In this document: in pieces, positions 9,310-17,609 of the stretch
Layout: the number at the start of each line of letters is the position of its first letter
Position numbering within the stretch: the first letter of the stretch is position 1
Source of the DNA: Phocaeicola vulgatus ATCC 8482
Lineage (GTDB): Bacteria; Bacteroidota; Bacteroidia; Bacteroidales; Bacteroidaceae
Length of the DNA: 64,000 bases
Direction: 5' to 3'
NCBI RefSeq assembly: GCF_000012825.1
Contig: NC_009614.1
Coordinates: 4,836,001 to 4,900,000 of the forward strand
Translations under genes and position numbers: made by a program
The notes under the pieces: model-generated
Database searches by the model: none
Told to the model about the DNA's origin: nothing
The model's input: the letters and a program-made list of their open reading frames with translations, nothing else

Positions 9310-9549
9310 GAGGTTTATCGTCAGAAATCCACGCTGACCGATACTGGAAGACTATATCAGCACAGTGTTTATAACTGGCTGATAAATAGTATTTTACACA
9401 GATTTCATTTTGTATTTCTGAAATCTTTTATTTGTTGTTTCTTTCGTCCGAAGACGTCTTTTCTGTCTGCTTTTTATAGACATGTTTATACCCTCAAAAA
9501 AGGTTCTTTACCCTTTATATAAAAGGAATTTAGAAACTTTTTGAGGGCA
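9310..9549 (-). promoter_or_regulatory. 5' leader of the UpxY-like operon with nested hairpin
   Basis: About 235 nt lie between the predicted transcription start (near 9544) and the ATG at 9309, with no gene in either strand. On the minus strand a 10-bp perfect inverted repeat, CCCTCAAAAA (9547-9538) with TTTTTGAGGG (9500-9491), encloses a smaller hairpin (CCTTT/AAAGG at 9522-9526 and 9512-9516). The outer stem would begin at or within a few bases of the RNA 5' end. Leaders of UpxY-controlled operons are the known sites of antitermination, so this structure is a candidate recognition or pause element. This function is inferred. Confidence 0.5.
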
Positions 9550-9580
9550 CAAAGATACACTATAATTGTGTATTACACAA
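9550..9580 (-). promoter_or_regulatory. Promoter of the UpxY-like capsule operon
   Basis: On the minus strand TTGTG (9580-9576) is followed after 18 bases by TATCTTTG (9557-9550), matching the Bacteroides -33/-7 consensus. The region from 9580 to 9566 is a 7-bp-arm palindrome, TTGTGTAATACACAA, that covers the -33 element and part of the spacer and could be a repressor or activator site. Confidence 0.65.
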
Positions 9581-9668
9581 TAAAAGCGCTTAAAAAATAG
9601 GAAAACTTACTTTTGATAAGAAAATAAGAGATGGGTATATTTCGTAATCACAATAAAAGATTCAAGTT

Positions 9669-10061
9669 TTACAAATATTTATTCAATAGGACTGTAATAA
9701 CCTTATCCAATTCTATAAGGTCATTCTTTATAGTAGTAAATACTATCTGCTCGTCTACATTACTATATTCATGCGAAATAAGATTGCGCATATCATAAAT
9801 AGCCAACCAAGGAATTTCCTTATATTCAGAAAGCGGTGATGGTTGTAAAAACAACAACTTTCCTACCTGTTCACCTATTACTTGAAGGCGCATAACACAT
9901 GCATTGAACACCATCACTTTATCCATGGAGGCTAAAAAATCATCAGCACAATTTATTTCTTTACTCCATTGCTGTATATAGTAAATGGATTCTTTTATCT
10001 GGGTTAACCTGTCGCAAATGGTTAGTCGTCCTCCTTTATACATAAATGGCTTCTTTTTCAA
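9669..10061 (-). CDS. hepT: HepT-like ribonuclease toxin
   Basis: A 130-residue all-helical protein of the HEPN/DUF86 type. The diagnostic R-x4-H-x-Y motif is present as RNLISHEY near residues 92-99, as in HepT toxins that act as RNases. The preceding helix pair (VFNACVMRLQVIGEQVGKLL) is the typical HEPN dimer region. The 5' end overlaps the upstream nucleotidyltransferase gene by 26 bases; a later methionine (residue 7) would shorten this. The pair forms a type VII toxin-antitoxin module in which the MntA partner adenylylates a tyrosine of HepT. It sits between the capsule promoter region and the DUF5686 gene. Confidence 0.82.
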   Translation of the reverse strand: MKKKPFMYKGGRLTICDRLTQIKESIYYIQQWSKEINCADDFLASMDKVMVFNACVMRLQVIGEQVGKLLFLQPSPLSEYKEIPWLAIYDMRNLISHEYSNVDEQIVFTTIKNDLIELDKVITVLLNKYL

Positions 10062-10359
10062 TATTCTGTTTCAAAAATGGAGGCAGTGAGGAACGGAAAC
10101 GCACTAAATCAATTTCACAATGAAACATTTCCGTCAAAACAGTCTTCAAAGTGTACATAGTGGATAAAGTAGGATTATCAATATCTACAACAATATCCAA
10201 ATCACTATCTTCCCTGTTCTCTTGACGTGCAACCGAACCGAAGATACCAATTGATTTAATTCCAAACTCATGCCCAAAACATTGTTTGAAACTAACTAAC
10301 TTTGCCTTACATTCATCTAAGCATAACATACTTTTCACCAACTTTAGGTACTGGAACAA
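10036..10359 (-). CDS. mntA: MntA-like nucleotidyltransferase antitoxin
   Basis: A 107-residue minimal nucleotidyltransferase. The GS-x10-D-x-D signature is complete as GSVARQENREDSDLD near residues 40-54, with a third acidic residue expected in the strand ending CEIDLVRF near residue 86. In characterised pairs this enzyme transfers AMP to the HepT toxin and silences it. The gene precedes and overlaps the HepT gene on the minus strand, so translation is probably coupled. No promoter of the TAnnTTTG type was seen in the 80 bases upstream; transcription may come from the DUF5686 gene. Confidence 0.82.
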   Translation of the reverse strand: MFQYLKLVKSMLCLDECKAKLVSFKQCFGHEFGIKSIGIFGSVARQENREDSDLDIVVDIDNPTLSTMYTLKTVLTEMFHCEIDLVRFRSSLPPFLKQNIEKEAIYV

Positions 10360-10439
10360 AGATAAACCTTTTATTTGAACGATACAAGTTCTTACCTCGG
10401 TTTCTTCATTTCACACTCCATCGGAGTTCTCTCCTTGCA

Positions 10440-13022
10440 TCAGAACGTCATCATCACCATAAACCGCACGCCCCATTTGTTCGCATCGGGATGATCCAGA
10501 TAATTCAGACGGCGGACATAGTCTATGTGCAATATCTTGAAAATATTGTGAATACCCACAGAGCATTCCATGTACGGGGTCTTCGGGTCCATCACAAAGC
10601 TGGTAGGACGTCCGTCACGGGTCGGGAACAGGAAGAGCTCGCTGTCACCCGGATGCTTCATCGGATTGTTCTTGTCGGTTAAATGACCATACAGCATCTT
10701 GAAGCCGATAGCCTCACGCCACTTCAGTTTTTTCAGCAAAGGAATACGGTTGAAAATCTTACCGTTCAAATCCCACGATACATCCAGAGAGGCGTAACGG
10801 TCGTTCAGGAACTCCATATTATTAATCAAGTTGAAAGTCTCGCGCTGCAGGATATAGGACAAGTTGGCCGCCGGCATGATCAGCAACGGGAACGGAACTT
10901 TGTTCCACTGCGCACCGCCTTTCACGAACATGTCGATCTTACCCCATGACGAGAACCAGAAACGCTTGTACAGCCCGATCTCTGTCAAGTTATAGTTATA
11001 CTCTCCGCCCAGCACGCCCTTGAAACCGGCCGTGTGCGACAGCGTAAATACCGGAGCGTCAAAAGAAACCGGAATACGGCGTTGCTTGGTATTGACAAAT
11101 GTCTCACCCGGAGCGTAACGGAAGGCCAGGGAGGCTTCCATGGTCTGAATCTCAGGAACCAACGTTTTCTGGTCATCATTGGTTATATAGGCCAGACCGC
11201 CGGTAGGCTCGTCTGTGCTGTGTTTCACTTCCACCGTGGTCTTCAGGCCAAACTGTGTCTCGTTCTCATACTTCAAGGCGATATTCCGCACGTAGGACAT
11301 CTGGTCTACCGTAGAAGTCTTGAAAGATACGAACACGTTGTCTTTATCTGTCTTCAGGAACTTATCCGTGGGAGACATCACATCATACTGATAGCTGAAC
11401 GTGATGGAGTTCTTCGGGAACTCGCGCGGCAGGTATTCCTTCTTGTTGAAAGAGTATTCCACCTCACCCATATACTTGGAACGATGATCCTTGAATCCGT
11501 AAGCGTAATATCCCTTGAAGAACAGATGCGGATTCAGGTTGGCCGTGGTCTGCGCGCTCATACGCAGACGCAATCCGTCGATATAGTTATTGGAGATCAT
11601 GGTGTTTACCGGACCGATATCTACCTTGCTGGGATGCTCCTTGGTCCCGGTTTCCACAAAGTTCTCGATAAACGCCTTCAATACAAAAATCACATATTTG
11701 AATCCCGGCATCTGCTCCAGACGCTTTACCAGCATATCCATAGAACTCTCGGTCTGCGTAAGCGGAACCGGCCGGTATTGATTCCAGAAATCGTCTCCGC
11801 GCATCATGGCGTCCGCCTCTTTGATCTCGGCCCCCTTACGCTTGAAAAGTTGCTGCGGAAGCTCATCGAAGGCATAATCAGAGTAACGGGTAGTCCTTCG
11901 TATCTGGAATCCTTGCATGATCTTCATCAAGGTCATCTCCACAATCATGTCATCGGTTTTCAACACCCACTCCCCATTGGGCAATTGCTCGAACTCCTGA
12001 ATAATATCCATATTGTCTACAAAGTTCACCCCCGATTTCTTGGGCAGGTTCATTGTACATTTCTTCACCGTATAAGACGAGTCGGCCAATACGTAAAGAT
12101 GCCCCGTAAAACCGAAGTCCTGCGAGTTATTGGGAACGAAGGTGAGATGGAAACACTTGTCCTTGTCCACGAATGTGGTGTCCATAATGTAAAACTTATA
12201 AAAAGAGATGGCATCACTGGACGAAATAGGGCTGATGAAAGGATACTGCAACAGACGGATATCATTGTCGTAAATATTCACATCCGTAAATACATCCTTC
12301 AGCACCGTGCTCAGCATATCTCCCGTTGCAAACAGCTCGTTCACCCCCGTAGAGCTCATTCCTTTGATAATGGTCTTCTCACTCTTGGGATGTTTACGGT
12401 AAATTTTCTGCGAAGCGGTCTCGTCCACCGAAATAGGAAGGATGAATTTATTGGTTTCCTCGCAAAGTTCGATCTGGTCTTTCAGGAAAGGCATCTTTTT
12501 ATACATGCCTTTTTCCAGCATCTCGGGAGTCACATCATTCAGTGACATCGTGATCTTCTGATACTTATTGTACTGATAGTAATCGTTCTCGCTCAGCTTA
12601 TTATTCTTTTTATGAGCGATCACCTTCTTCATCAGTTCCACTGCCGGATTATTCTTACGGGAGTATTTCTCTCGTTTGGGCTTCACCACCACTTCGTCCA
12701 GCATGATATCATCCGGTCTCATCCTCACATTCAGGTTCTTGGTGACGCCGGGAATTATATTCACCACTTTTGTTACATATCCCACCGCCGAAAAGGTGAG
12801 TTTATTCCAGCCTTTACGGGTTTCGACCTTATAATTTCCATCATTATCGGTAATACTTCCTACGCCTTTTCCTTCATAAAAGACTGACAAGTAGGGTATG
12901 GGTTCATTCGTCAATGAGTCTGTTACAACGCCTTGTATATTTTGAGCTGACACCGAAATGCAGCATCCTAATAACAAAAATAGTAGAAACGACTTGATAT
13001 ATTTTGTCTTCATTCTTTTCAC
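10440..13022 (-). CDS. Outer-membrane DUF5686 protein with carboxypeptidase-like regulatory domain
   Basis: An 860-residue exported protein. A signal peptide covers about residues 1-26 (FLLFLLLGCCISVSAQ). Residues 27-110 form a carboxypeptidase D regulatory-like beta-sandwich (IQGVVTDSLTNEPIPYLSV, then GVGSITDNDGNYKV), as in TonB-dependent receptors and related Bacteroidetes surface proteins. The remainder matches the DUF5686 layout, with many amphipathic strands toward the C-terminus and a final aromatic residue (GVRFMVMMTF), suggesting a beta-barrel. Its role is not known. Methionine 4 is an alternative start. A TAACTTTG element lies 20 bases upstream. Confidence 0.78.
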   Translation of the reverse strand: MKRMKTKYIKSFLLFLLLGCCISVSAQNIQGVVTDSLTNEPIPYLSVFYEGKGVGSITDNDGNYKVETRKGWNKLTFSAVGYVTKVVNIIPGVTKNLNVRMRPDDIMLDEVVVKPKREKYSRKNNPAVELMKKVIAHKKNNKLSENDYYQYNKYQKITMSLNDVTPEMLEKGMYKKMPFLKDQIELCEETNKFILPISVDETASQKIYRKHPKSEKTIIKGMSSTGVNELFATGDMLSTVLKDVFTDVNIYDNDIRLLQYPFISPISSSDAISFYKFYIMDTTFVDKDKCFHLTFVPNNSQDFGFTGHLYVLADSSYTVKKCTMNLPKKSGVNFVDNMDIIQEFEQLPNGEWVLKTDDMIVEMTLMKIMQGFQIRRTTRYSDYAFDELPQQLFKRKGAEIKEADAMMRGDDFWNQYRPVPLTQTESSMDMLVKRLEQMPGFKYVIFVLKAFIENFVETGTKEHPSKVDIGPVNTMISNNYIDGLRLRMSAQTTANLNPHLFFKGYYAYGFKDHRSKYMGEVEYSFNKKEYLPREFPKNSITFSYQYDVMSPTDKFLKTDKDNVFVSFKTSTVDQMSYVRNIALKYENETQFGLKTTVEVKHSTDEPTGGLAYITNDDQKTLVPEIQTMEASLAFRYAPGETFVNTKQRRIPVSFDAPVFTLSHTAGFKGVLGGEYNYNLTEIGLYKRFWFSSWGKIDMFVKGGAQWNKVPFPLLIMPAANLSYILQRETFNLINNMEFLNDRYASLDVSWDLNGKIFNRIPLLKKLKWREAIGFKMLYGHLTDKNNPMKHPGDSELFLFPTRDGRPTSFVMDPKTPYMECSVGIHNIFKILHIDYVRRLNYLDHPDANKWGVRFMVMMTF

Positions 13023-13414
13023 CGCTATTTTTATGAGGGAACAAAGTTAAGCATTAACTTAAAAGAAAGTTGCTAATATAAGCTAATAAATACAGAAATC
13101 TTACATATTGACCAATAAATAGGTGAAATTTAACACCGGAAGAACCATTATGCAGCAAATAAAAAAGGGGTCTTTTCACAAAGCCCCCTTTTTAAGTTTT
13201 CAATAGGTATTAGTTTTTTTTTAAGGTAAAAAGATTGTTTTCAGGATAACGATGCAAATATCGAGCCTTTTTTTAAACCAGCCAAATAAAAAACTATGCC
13301 ATACAACATGTTTTTAGATTTTTCTGTCTTTTTTGGCAGATTATTATTCAAAATGATCTTTATCGGCCTCATTATATATACAAAGGTAGCAAAAATATAG
13401 ACTAAAACAGCATT
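13023..13414. other. Intergenic spacer with promoter element and terminator
   Basis: This 392-base gap between phoU and the DUF5686 gene has no credible gene. It holds a -7 element for the DUF5686 gene (TAACTTTG on minus, 13049-13042) without a clear -33 partner, and the GC-rich hairpin at 13162-13193. Nothing else was recognised in the A/T-rich remainder. Confidence 0.6.
13162..13193 (-). terminator. Rho-independent terminator of the pst-phoU operon
   Basis: AAAAAGGGG (13162-13170) pairs with CCCCTTTTT near 13185-13193 around a loop of about 14 bases. Runs of A and T flank both sides, so it could work in either direction. It lies about 220 bases after the phoU stop codon on the minus strand. 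Confidence 0.7.
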
Positions 13415-14155
13415 TTAATGAGTTTTTTCTTTTCCCAAGAAATGTCCATCTACCTTATCGCGATGTTTCAGCACCTTTGCATCGATGAAGAAAACAATTT
13501 CTTCGGCGATATTGGTTATATGGTCTCCGGCACGTTCCAGCTTACGGATAACGGTGCCGAGTTCCAGGCAAGTCAGGAAATTATCGGGGTGTGTTTCCAG
13601 ATATTTTGTAAGGACGGCAGGGGCAGCCGCATTGATTTCGTCCAGCAAATTATCTTTACTGAATACATTGAGGGCTAATTCCAGATTTTCTTCATTCAAC
13701 GCGTTCTTGGTCATTTCGAGCATACCGAGCACTTGTCTCAGCATCTCTTCTATACGCAGGCTGTGGAGCAGTTCACTATCCAGCACGGTTTCCTCGCTTC
13801 TCACCACAAAACGGGCTATGCCTTCGGCAAAATCTCCCAAACGCTCCAAATCACTGTTTATCTTGAACATGGCCAGCACAAAACGCAGGTCAATGGCTAC
13901 CGGATTGTATAGAGCGATAGTGTCCTCTACATCACTGTCTATTTTCAACTCGAACGCATTCACCCTTTTCTCACGGACAATGACTTGCTGTGCCTGGTCA
14001 CGGTTAAAGGTCAGCACAGCCTCTCCTGCCCTGTCCAGCTGATTGTAAACCAATGTCCACATCTCGTTCACTTCCTTCTTCAGTGATACAAGTTCTGATT
14101 CTATAAATTTCACCATATTCTTAATTCTTGTTTTGTTTATCATTATTTCTTTCAC
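13415..14155 (-). CDS. phoU: Phosphate regulon regulator PhoU
   Basis: A 246-residue helical protein made of two PhoU three-helix repeats. The metal-cluster motifs are visible as NSDLERLGDFAEGI (around residue 100-113) and KLERAGDHITNIAEEI (around 205-220), each with the E/D-x3-D spacing typical of PhoU. PhoU connects the Pst transporter to the phosphate sensor kinase and limits phosphate uptake. It is the last gene of pstC-pstA-pstB-phoU. The protein is slightly longer than common versions because of the tail HRDKVDGHFLGKEKTH. Methionines 1, 5 and 14 are all possible starts. Confidence 0.92.
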   Translation of the reverse strand: MKEIMINKTRIKNMVKFIESELVSLKKEVNEMWTLVYNQLDRAGEAVLTFNRDQAQQVIVREKRVNAFELKIDSDVEDTIALYNPVAIDLRFVLAMFKINSDLERLGDFAEGIARFVVRSEETVLDSELLHSLRIEEMLRQVLGMLEMTKNALNEENLELALNVFSKDNLLDEINAAAPAVLTKYLETHPDNFLTCLELGTVIRKLERAGDHITNIAEEIVFFIDAKVLKHRDKVDGHFLGKEKTH

Positions 14156-14319
14156 CGCAGATTGCGCAGATTCACACTGATTTTAATTTTCCGGACAGAA
14201 GAATAAAAAGACAAATCCGTACCATTAGATCTGAAAAGCAAGCAAGCCCGCATCGGGCTGTGGCACATCAGTTCCAGCTTTATCTTATCTCCCATCTGTG
14301 CAACGCTGTGATGAATGCT

Positions 14320-15072
14320 TTACCCGAAACGCCCTGTAATATAATTCTGGGTCGCTTCCTTGCCCGGATTCGTAAATATTTTCTTCGTATCATCATATTC
14401 CACCATATTGCCCATATAGAAGAAGGCTGTCTTGTCACTGACACGCGCGGCCTGCTGCATGTTGTGGGTGACAATAACGATGGTATATTCTTTCTTCAGC
14501 TCATGAATCAACTCTTCTACCTTGGCTGTAGAGATAGGGTCCAGTGCCGAAGCCGGTTCATCCATAAGCAGAACCGAAGGAGATACGGCCATGGCACGGG
14601 CTATGCACAACCGCTGCTGCTGACCACCGGACAGGGCAAACGCAGACTCTTTCAACTTATTCTTCACCTCATCCCACAATGCGGCTCCTTTCAAGGTTTC
14701 CTCCACCCTGTGGCGGATAAACTCATTATCTTTCACCCCATTTACCCGAAGACCGTAGGCCACATTCTCGAAAATGCTTTTCGGAAACGGGTTGGGACGC
14801 TGAAAGACCATCCCTACGCTCTTGCGCAACTCGTCCACCTGCACGGACTTGTCGTATATATTTCTCCCGTCAATCAAAATCTCCCCCTCCAGACGAGAGC
14901 CGGGAATGAGGTCGTTCATGCGGTTGAACAGACGGAGGAAGGTGGACTTGCCACAACCGGACGGGCCTATGAAAGCCACCACCGATTTCTCTTCAATCGT
15001 CATGCTTATATCTTTCAGTGCCTGAAAATCACCATAGAAAAAATTTACATGTTTTGCATCTATCTTATTCAT
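14320..15072 (-). CDS. pstB: Phosphate ABC transporter ATP-binding protein PstB
   Basis: A 250-residue ABC ATPase. Walker A is GPSGCGKST (residues 36-44), the Q-loop region reads [15 protein letters not shown], the signature is [14 protein letters not shown], and Walker B is [12 protein letters not shown], followed by the H-loop IVVTHN equivalent ([15 protein letters not shown]). These features and length are those of PstB. It energises phosphate import with PstC and PstA, whose genes lie directly upstream. The spacer to pstA is about 97 bases and the spacer to phoU about 164 bases, both longer than usual for this operon and containing short repeats. Confidence 0.96.
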   Translation of the reverse strand: MNKIDAKHVNFFYGDFQALKDISMTIEEKSVVAFIGPSGCGKSTFLRLFNRMNDLIPGSRLEGEILIDGRNIYDKSVQVDELRKSVGMVFQRPNPFPKSIFENVAYGLRVNGVKDNEFIRHRVEETLKGAALWDEVKNKLKESAFALSGGQQQRLCIARAMAVSPSVLLMDEPASALDPISTAKVEELIHELKKEYTIVIVTHNMQQAARVSDKTAFFYMGNMVEYDDTKKIFTNPGKEATQNYITGRFG

Positions 15073-15169
15073 ATTCTTAATGTTTTAATAATTTGCTGAT
15101 TTGTCTATGTGCTAATGTACCAATGTCCGTGCGGTACACAGCGCAACCCATCGGCACACCGACAAATTA

Positions 15170-16057
15170 TTAATTCGTTTTTACTTTGTTGGAAAAATAC
15201 CGGCGGAGTGCATTTGCCAACAGGTTTATAATTAAAATAATAAGGATCAGTACCAACGCCGTACCGTATGCCAAAGGAAGCTGTGACTCCATATCCGTTC
15301 CGCTGGTAGAAATCACATAAAGGTGATAAGGCAATGCCATGCATTGGTCCAGAATGCTATGCGGCAGTTGCGGCAGGAAGTAAGCGGCACACGTAAACAA
15401 GATGGGCGCCGTTTCACCCGATACACGTCCCAAAGCCAGAATCAGTCCGGTAATGATGTTGGGCATCCCCATAGGCAGAATCACATGCCAGATGGTTTGC
15501 AGCTTGGTCGCGCCCAAAGCCAGACTCCCTTCACGGAAGCTGTCGGGAATCGCCTTCAAGGCTTCTTCGGTGGTGCGTATCACCAAAGGTACACAAAGCA
15601 ATCCCAACGTCAAAGAACCGGCCAGGATGCTGTCGCCGAACCCCATGTATTTCACAAACAGTGCCATACCAAACAAACCGAACACAATGGACGGAATACC
15701 GCTCAGGTTATTGGTCATCATCCGGATAAAGCGGACCAGCTTGCCTTTCGGCGCATACTCGTTCATATAAATGCCACTCATCACTCCCACCGGAAAAGCG
15801 AACAGCGCACTGCCCGCCATCAGATAAAAAGTACCTACAATGGCCGGCCATATACCGCCACCCGTCATGCCGTCACTGGGCGCCGTGGTCAGAAACTCCC
15901 AGCTGATTACTCCTATACCTTTATATATAATAAAACCGAGAATGGCGAACAGAATGAGGACAATGCTATAACTCAACAGTTTGAAAATGCCGAATGCCAG
16001 CCATTGCGAACGTCTTTTACGCGCCCCTTGCCCGACAGGGAAAACATCTTGCTTCAT
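15170..16057 (-). CDS. pstA: Phosphate ABC transporter permease PstA
   Basis: A 295-residue permease with about six membrane helices, the first at residues 25-48 (ILFAILGFIIYKGIGVISWEF). The cytoplasmic EAA-type loop that contacts PstB is visible as SFREGSLALGATKLQTIWHV. The first extracytoplasmic loop includes PSDGMTGGGIWPAIVGTFYL, a common PstA signature. It pairs with PstC to form the inner-membrane channel for phosphate. It is second in the operon, about 97 bases after the pstC stop. Confidence 0.95.
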   Translation of the reverse strand: MKQDVFPVGQGARKRRSQWLAFGIFKLLSYSIVLILFAILGFIIYKGIGVISWEFLTTAPSDGMTGGGIWPAIVGTFYLMAGSALFAFPVGVMSGIYMNEYAPKGKLVRFIRMMTNNLSGIPSIVFGLFGMALFVKYMGFGDSILAGSLTLGLLCVPLVIRTTEEALKAIPDSFREGSLALGATKLQTIWHVILPMGMPNIITGLILALGRVSGETAPILFTCAAYFLPQLPHSILDQCMALPYHLYVISTSGTDMESQLPLAYGTALVLILIILIINLLANALRRYFSNKVKTN

Positions 16058-16154
16058 ATTTTAAATACTTAATTAATCATTTGTCAATCTATCCATATAC
16101 CCATTGGCTACGCTGTGTGCCGCATGATCATTAGCACACCGGCAAATCAGTACA

Positions 16155-17342
16155 TTATTTATTTGTTCTTGATGAAATATATTCTACACTAAAGTTGATA
16201 AGCATCGTGATGAAAAACAACACTACTCCCAACAGGAACAGGGCTTCATAGTGCGCGCCGCCGGCTGGAGCCTCTCCCAGTTCCGCTGCAATAGTCGCCG
16301 GAATGGTACGGAGCGGTTCCAGAATAGTGGTGGGTATCACGGCCGCATTTCCTGTAACCATCAGCACCGCCATCGTCTCGCCTATGGCACGTCCGATGCC
16401 CAGGACAACGCCCGAAGTGATTCCCGAAACAGAGAAAGGTATTACCACCTTATATATAGTCTGCCAACGGGTAGCGCCCAATGCCAGACTGGCTTCGCGC
16501 ATGGCACGGGGACAATTCCGCATCGCATCCTCGCTTACGGTAATGATAGTGGGGAGTGCCATGATCGCCAAAACAATACTTCCGGCCAATCCGGTCTCGC
16601 CCACAGGCAGATTAAAGACTTTCTGAATAAGCGGTACGATGACTATCAACCCAAAGAAACCGTAGACCACGGACGGAATACCACTGAGCAATTCAATAAC
16701 CGGCTTCAGAAAACTACGGGTCCGATGGTCGGCCACCTCGGACATATACACCGCCACCGACAAGCCGAAAGGCAAAGCGAACAGGATGGCAAAGAAACTC
16801 ACCCAAAGCGTACCCGTAATCAAAGGAAGAAATCCGAACTGAGGGGCGGGAGTAGCCGTAGGGAACCATTCCTTTCCAGCAAAAACCTCGTCAAAAGAAA
16901 TAGACTCGTCTTTCAGCAGGTGGCCCGGAAAATCCTTCTCTATAAACTTGGAGGGAACAAAGGCGATGATGCCTGGATTACCGGCAACGATCTCGCCGAT
17001 GCACCGGGGGGCTTTCTCGTATTCGGCTCCCAGCTCTTCCTCCGAGAAATAGGAAGTGATATCCTCCAACCGGAAAACTTTAACCTCCGCGTCCGGTCCT
17101 CCCAACTCTTTCCAGTTGGTAATCTCTTCGTCAAAAACGTCTTTTATTTGTGCCGCACTCAGTTCCTGCACCGGATTGGCTTTATTCACCGCCAGCACAT
17201 ATCCCTCTTCTATGACTTTTTTATTAAAAAGTCCCAAAGCTTCCGCAAACAAGAATACGACAATCAGCAAAATAGTAATGCTCGTTACAAAACCGCTGCA
17301 AGTCAATATCCCTTCTACAATCTTTTCCCAAACTCGTTTCAT
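16155..17342 (-). CDS. pstC: Phosphate ABC transporter permease PstC with PstS-like insert
   Basis: A 395-residue permease, about 80-100 residues longer than usual. After the first membrane helix (residues 17-37) an insert of about 115 residues (47-160) resembles one lobe of the periplasmic phosphate-binding protein. It reads LAVNKANPVQELSAAQIKDV, then ITNWKELGGPDAEVKVF, very like PstS encoded at 17610 (VNPSNPVSQLTRQQLEAIF, then ITNWKQLGGPDMKIIVY). The phosphate-binding SRETSSGT stretch of PstS is not conserved here. The remainder is a normal PstC permease with an EAA-type loop (REASLALGATRWQTIYKV). It is the first gene of the minus operon. Confidence 0.93.
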   Translation of the reverse strand: MKRVWEKIVEGILTCSGFVTSITILLIVVFLFAEALGLFNKKVIEEGYVLAVNKANPVQELSAAQIKDVFDEEITNWKELGGPDAEVKVFRLEDITSYFSEEELGAEYEKAPRCIGEIVAGNPGIIAFVPSKFIEKDFPGHLLKDESISFDEVFAGKEWFPTATPAPQFGFLPLITGTLWVSFFAILFALPFGLSVAVYMSEVADHRTRSFLKPVIELLSGIPSVVYGFFGLIVIVPLIQKVFNLPVGETGLAGSIVLAIMALPTIITVSEDAMRNCPRAMREASLALGATRWQTIYKVVIPFSVSGITSGVVLGIGRAIGETMAVLMVTGNAAVIPTTILEPLRTIPATIAAELGEAPAGGAHYEALFLLGVVLFFITMLINFSVEYISSRTNK

Positions 17343-17426
17343 ACAGTTTTAGTCTTCTATTTTAATAACCGATGCAAAAAAAGCCTCTTTATATTAAGGT
17401 GATATGAAAGAAGCTTGAAGTATTTG

Positions 17427-17454
17427 CTACAATTATATTACAAACTTGTTACAA
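17427..17454. promoter_or_regulatory. Pho-box-like repeat array, pstC side
   Basis: Three hexamers, CTACAA (17427), TTACAA (17438) and TTACAA (17449), lie exactly 11 bp apart on the plus strand; a weaker fourth (ACAA, about 17461) follows. Eleven-base spacing of direct repeats is the known layout of PhoB/PhoP boxes. It lies about 85 bases upstream of pstC. The link to PhoB-type control is inferred. Confidence 0.45.
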
Positions 17455-17530
17455 GCAAAGACAATCCTGATCTTATTGCCATTTTCCCGCAAGGACGGAT
17501 TCAATCCACCCTTGCCGGCGAATATTGCCC

Positions 17531-17586
17531 GTAACAGAATCGTAACACACCAGTAAAACAAATGACACAAGAAAACGTTTCTTTTG
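17531..17586 (+). promoter_or_regulatory. pstS promoter with Pho-box-like repeat array
   Basis: Four related hexamers, GTAACA (17531), GTAACA (17542), GTAAAA (17553) and GACACA (17564), are spaced exactly 11 bp apart. They end 9 bases before a -7-like TTCTTTTG (17579-17586), so they cover the place of the -33 element, as expected for an activator that replaces a weak -33. The pstS ATG is at 17610. Binding of a PhoB homologue is inferred from spacing and gene context. Confidence 0.6.
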
Positions 17587-17609
17587 CACACGAATTAATA
17601 TAAGAACTT

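Noticed and set aside
9491..9580. Invertible capsule promoter
   Set aside because: The inverted arms (9491-9500, 9538-9547) do not flank the promoter, and no recombinase gene is near. The promoter palindrome is only 15 bp.
11034..12545. 503-codon plus-strand open frame opposite the DUF5686 gene
   Set aside because: It lies wholly antisense to a gene with signal peptide and domain order; its translation is rich in H, R and Q and has no recognisable domain.
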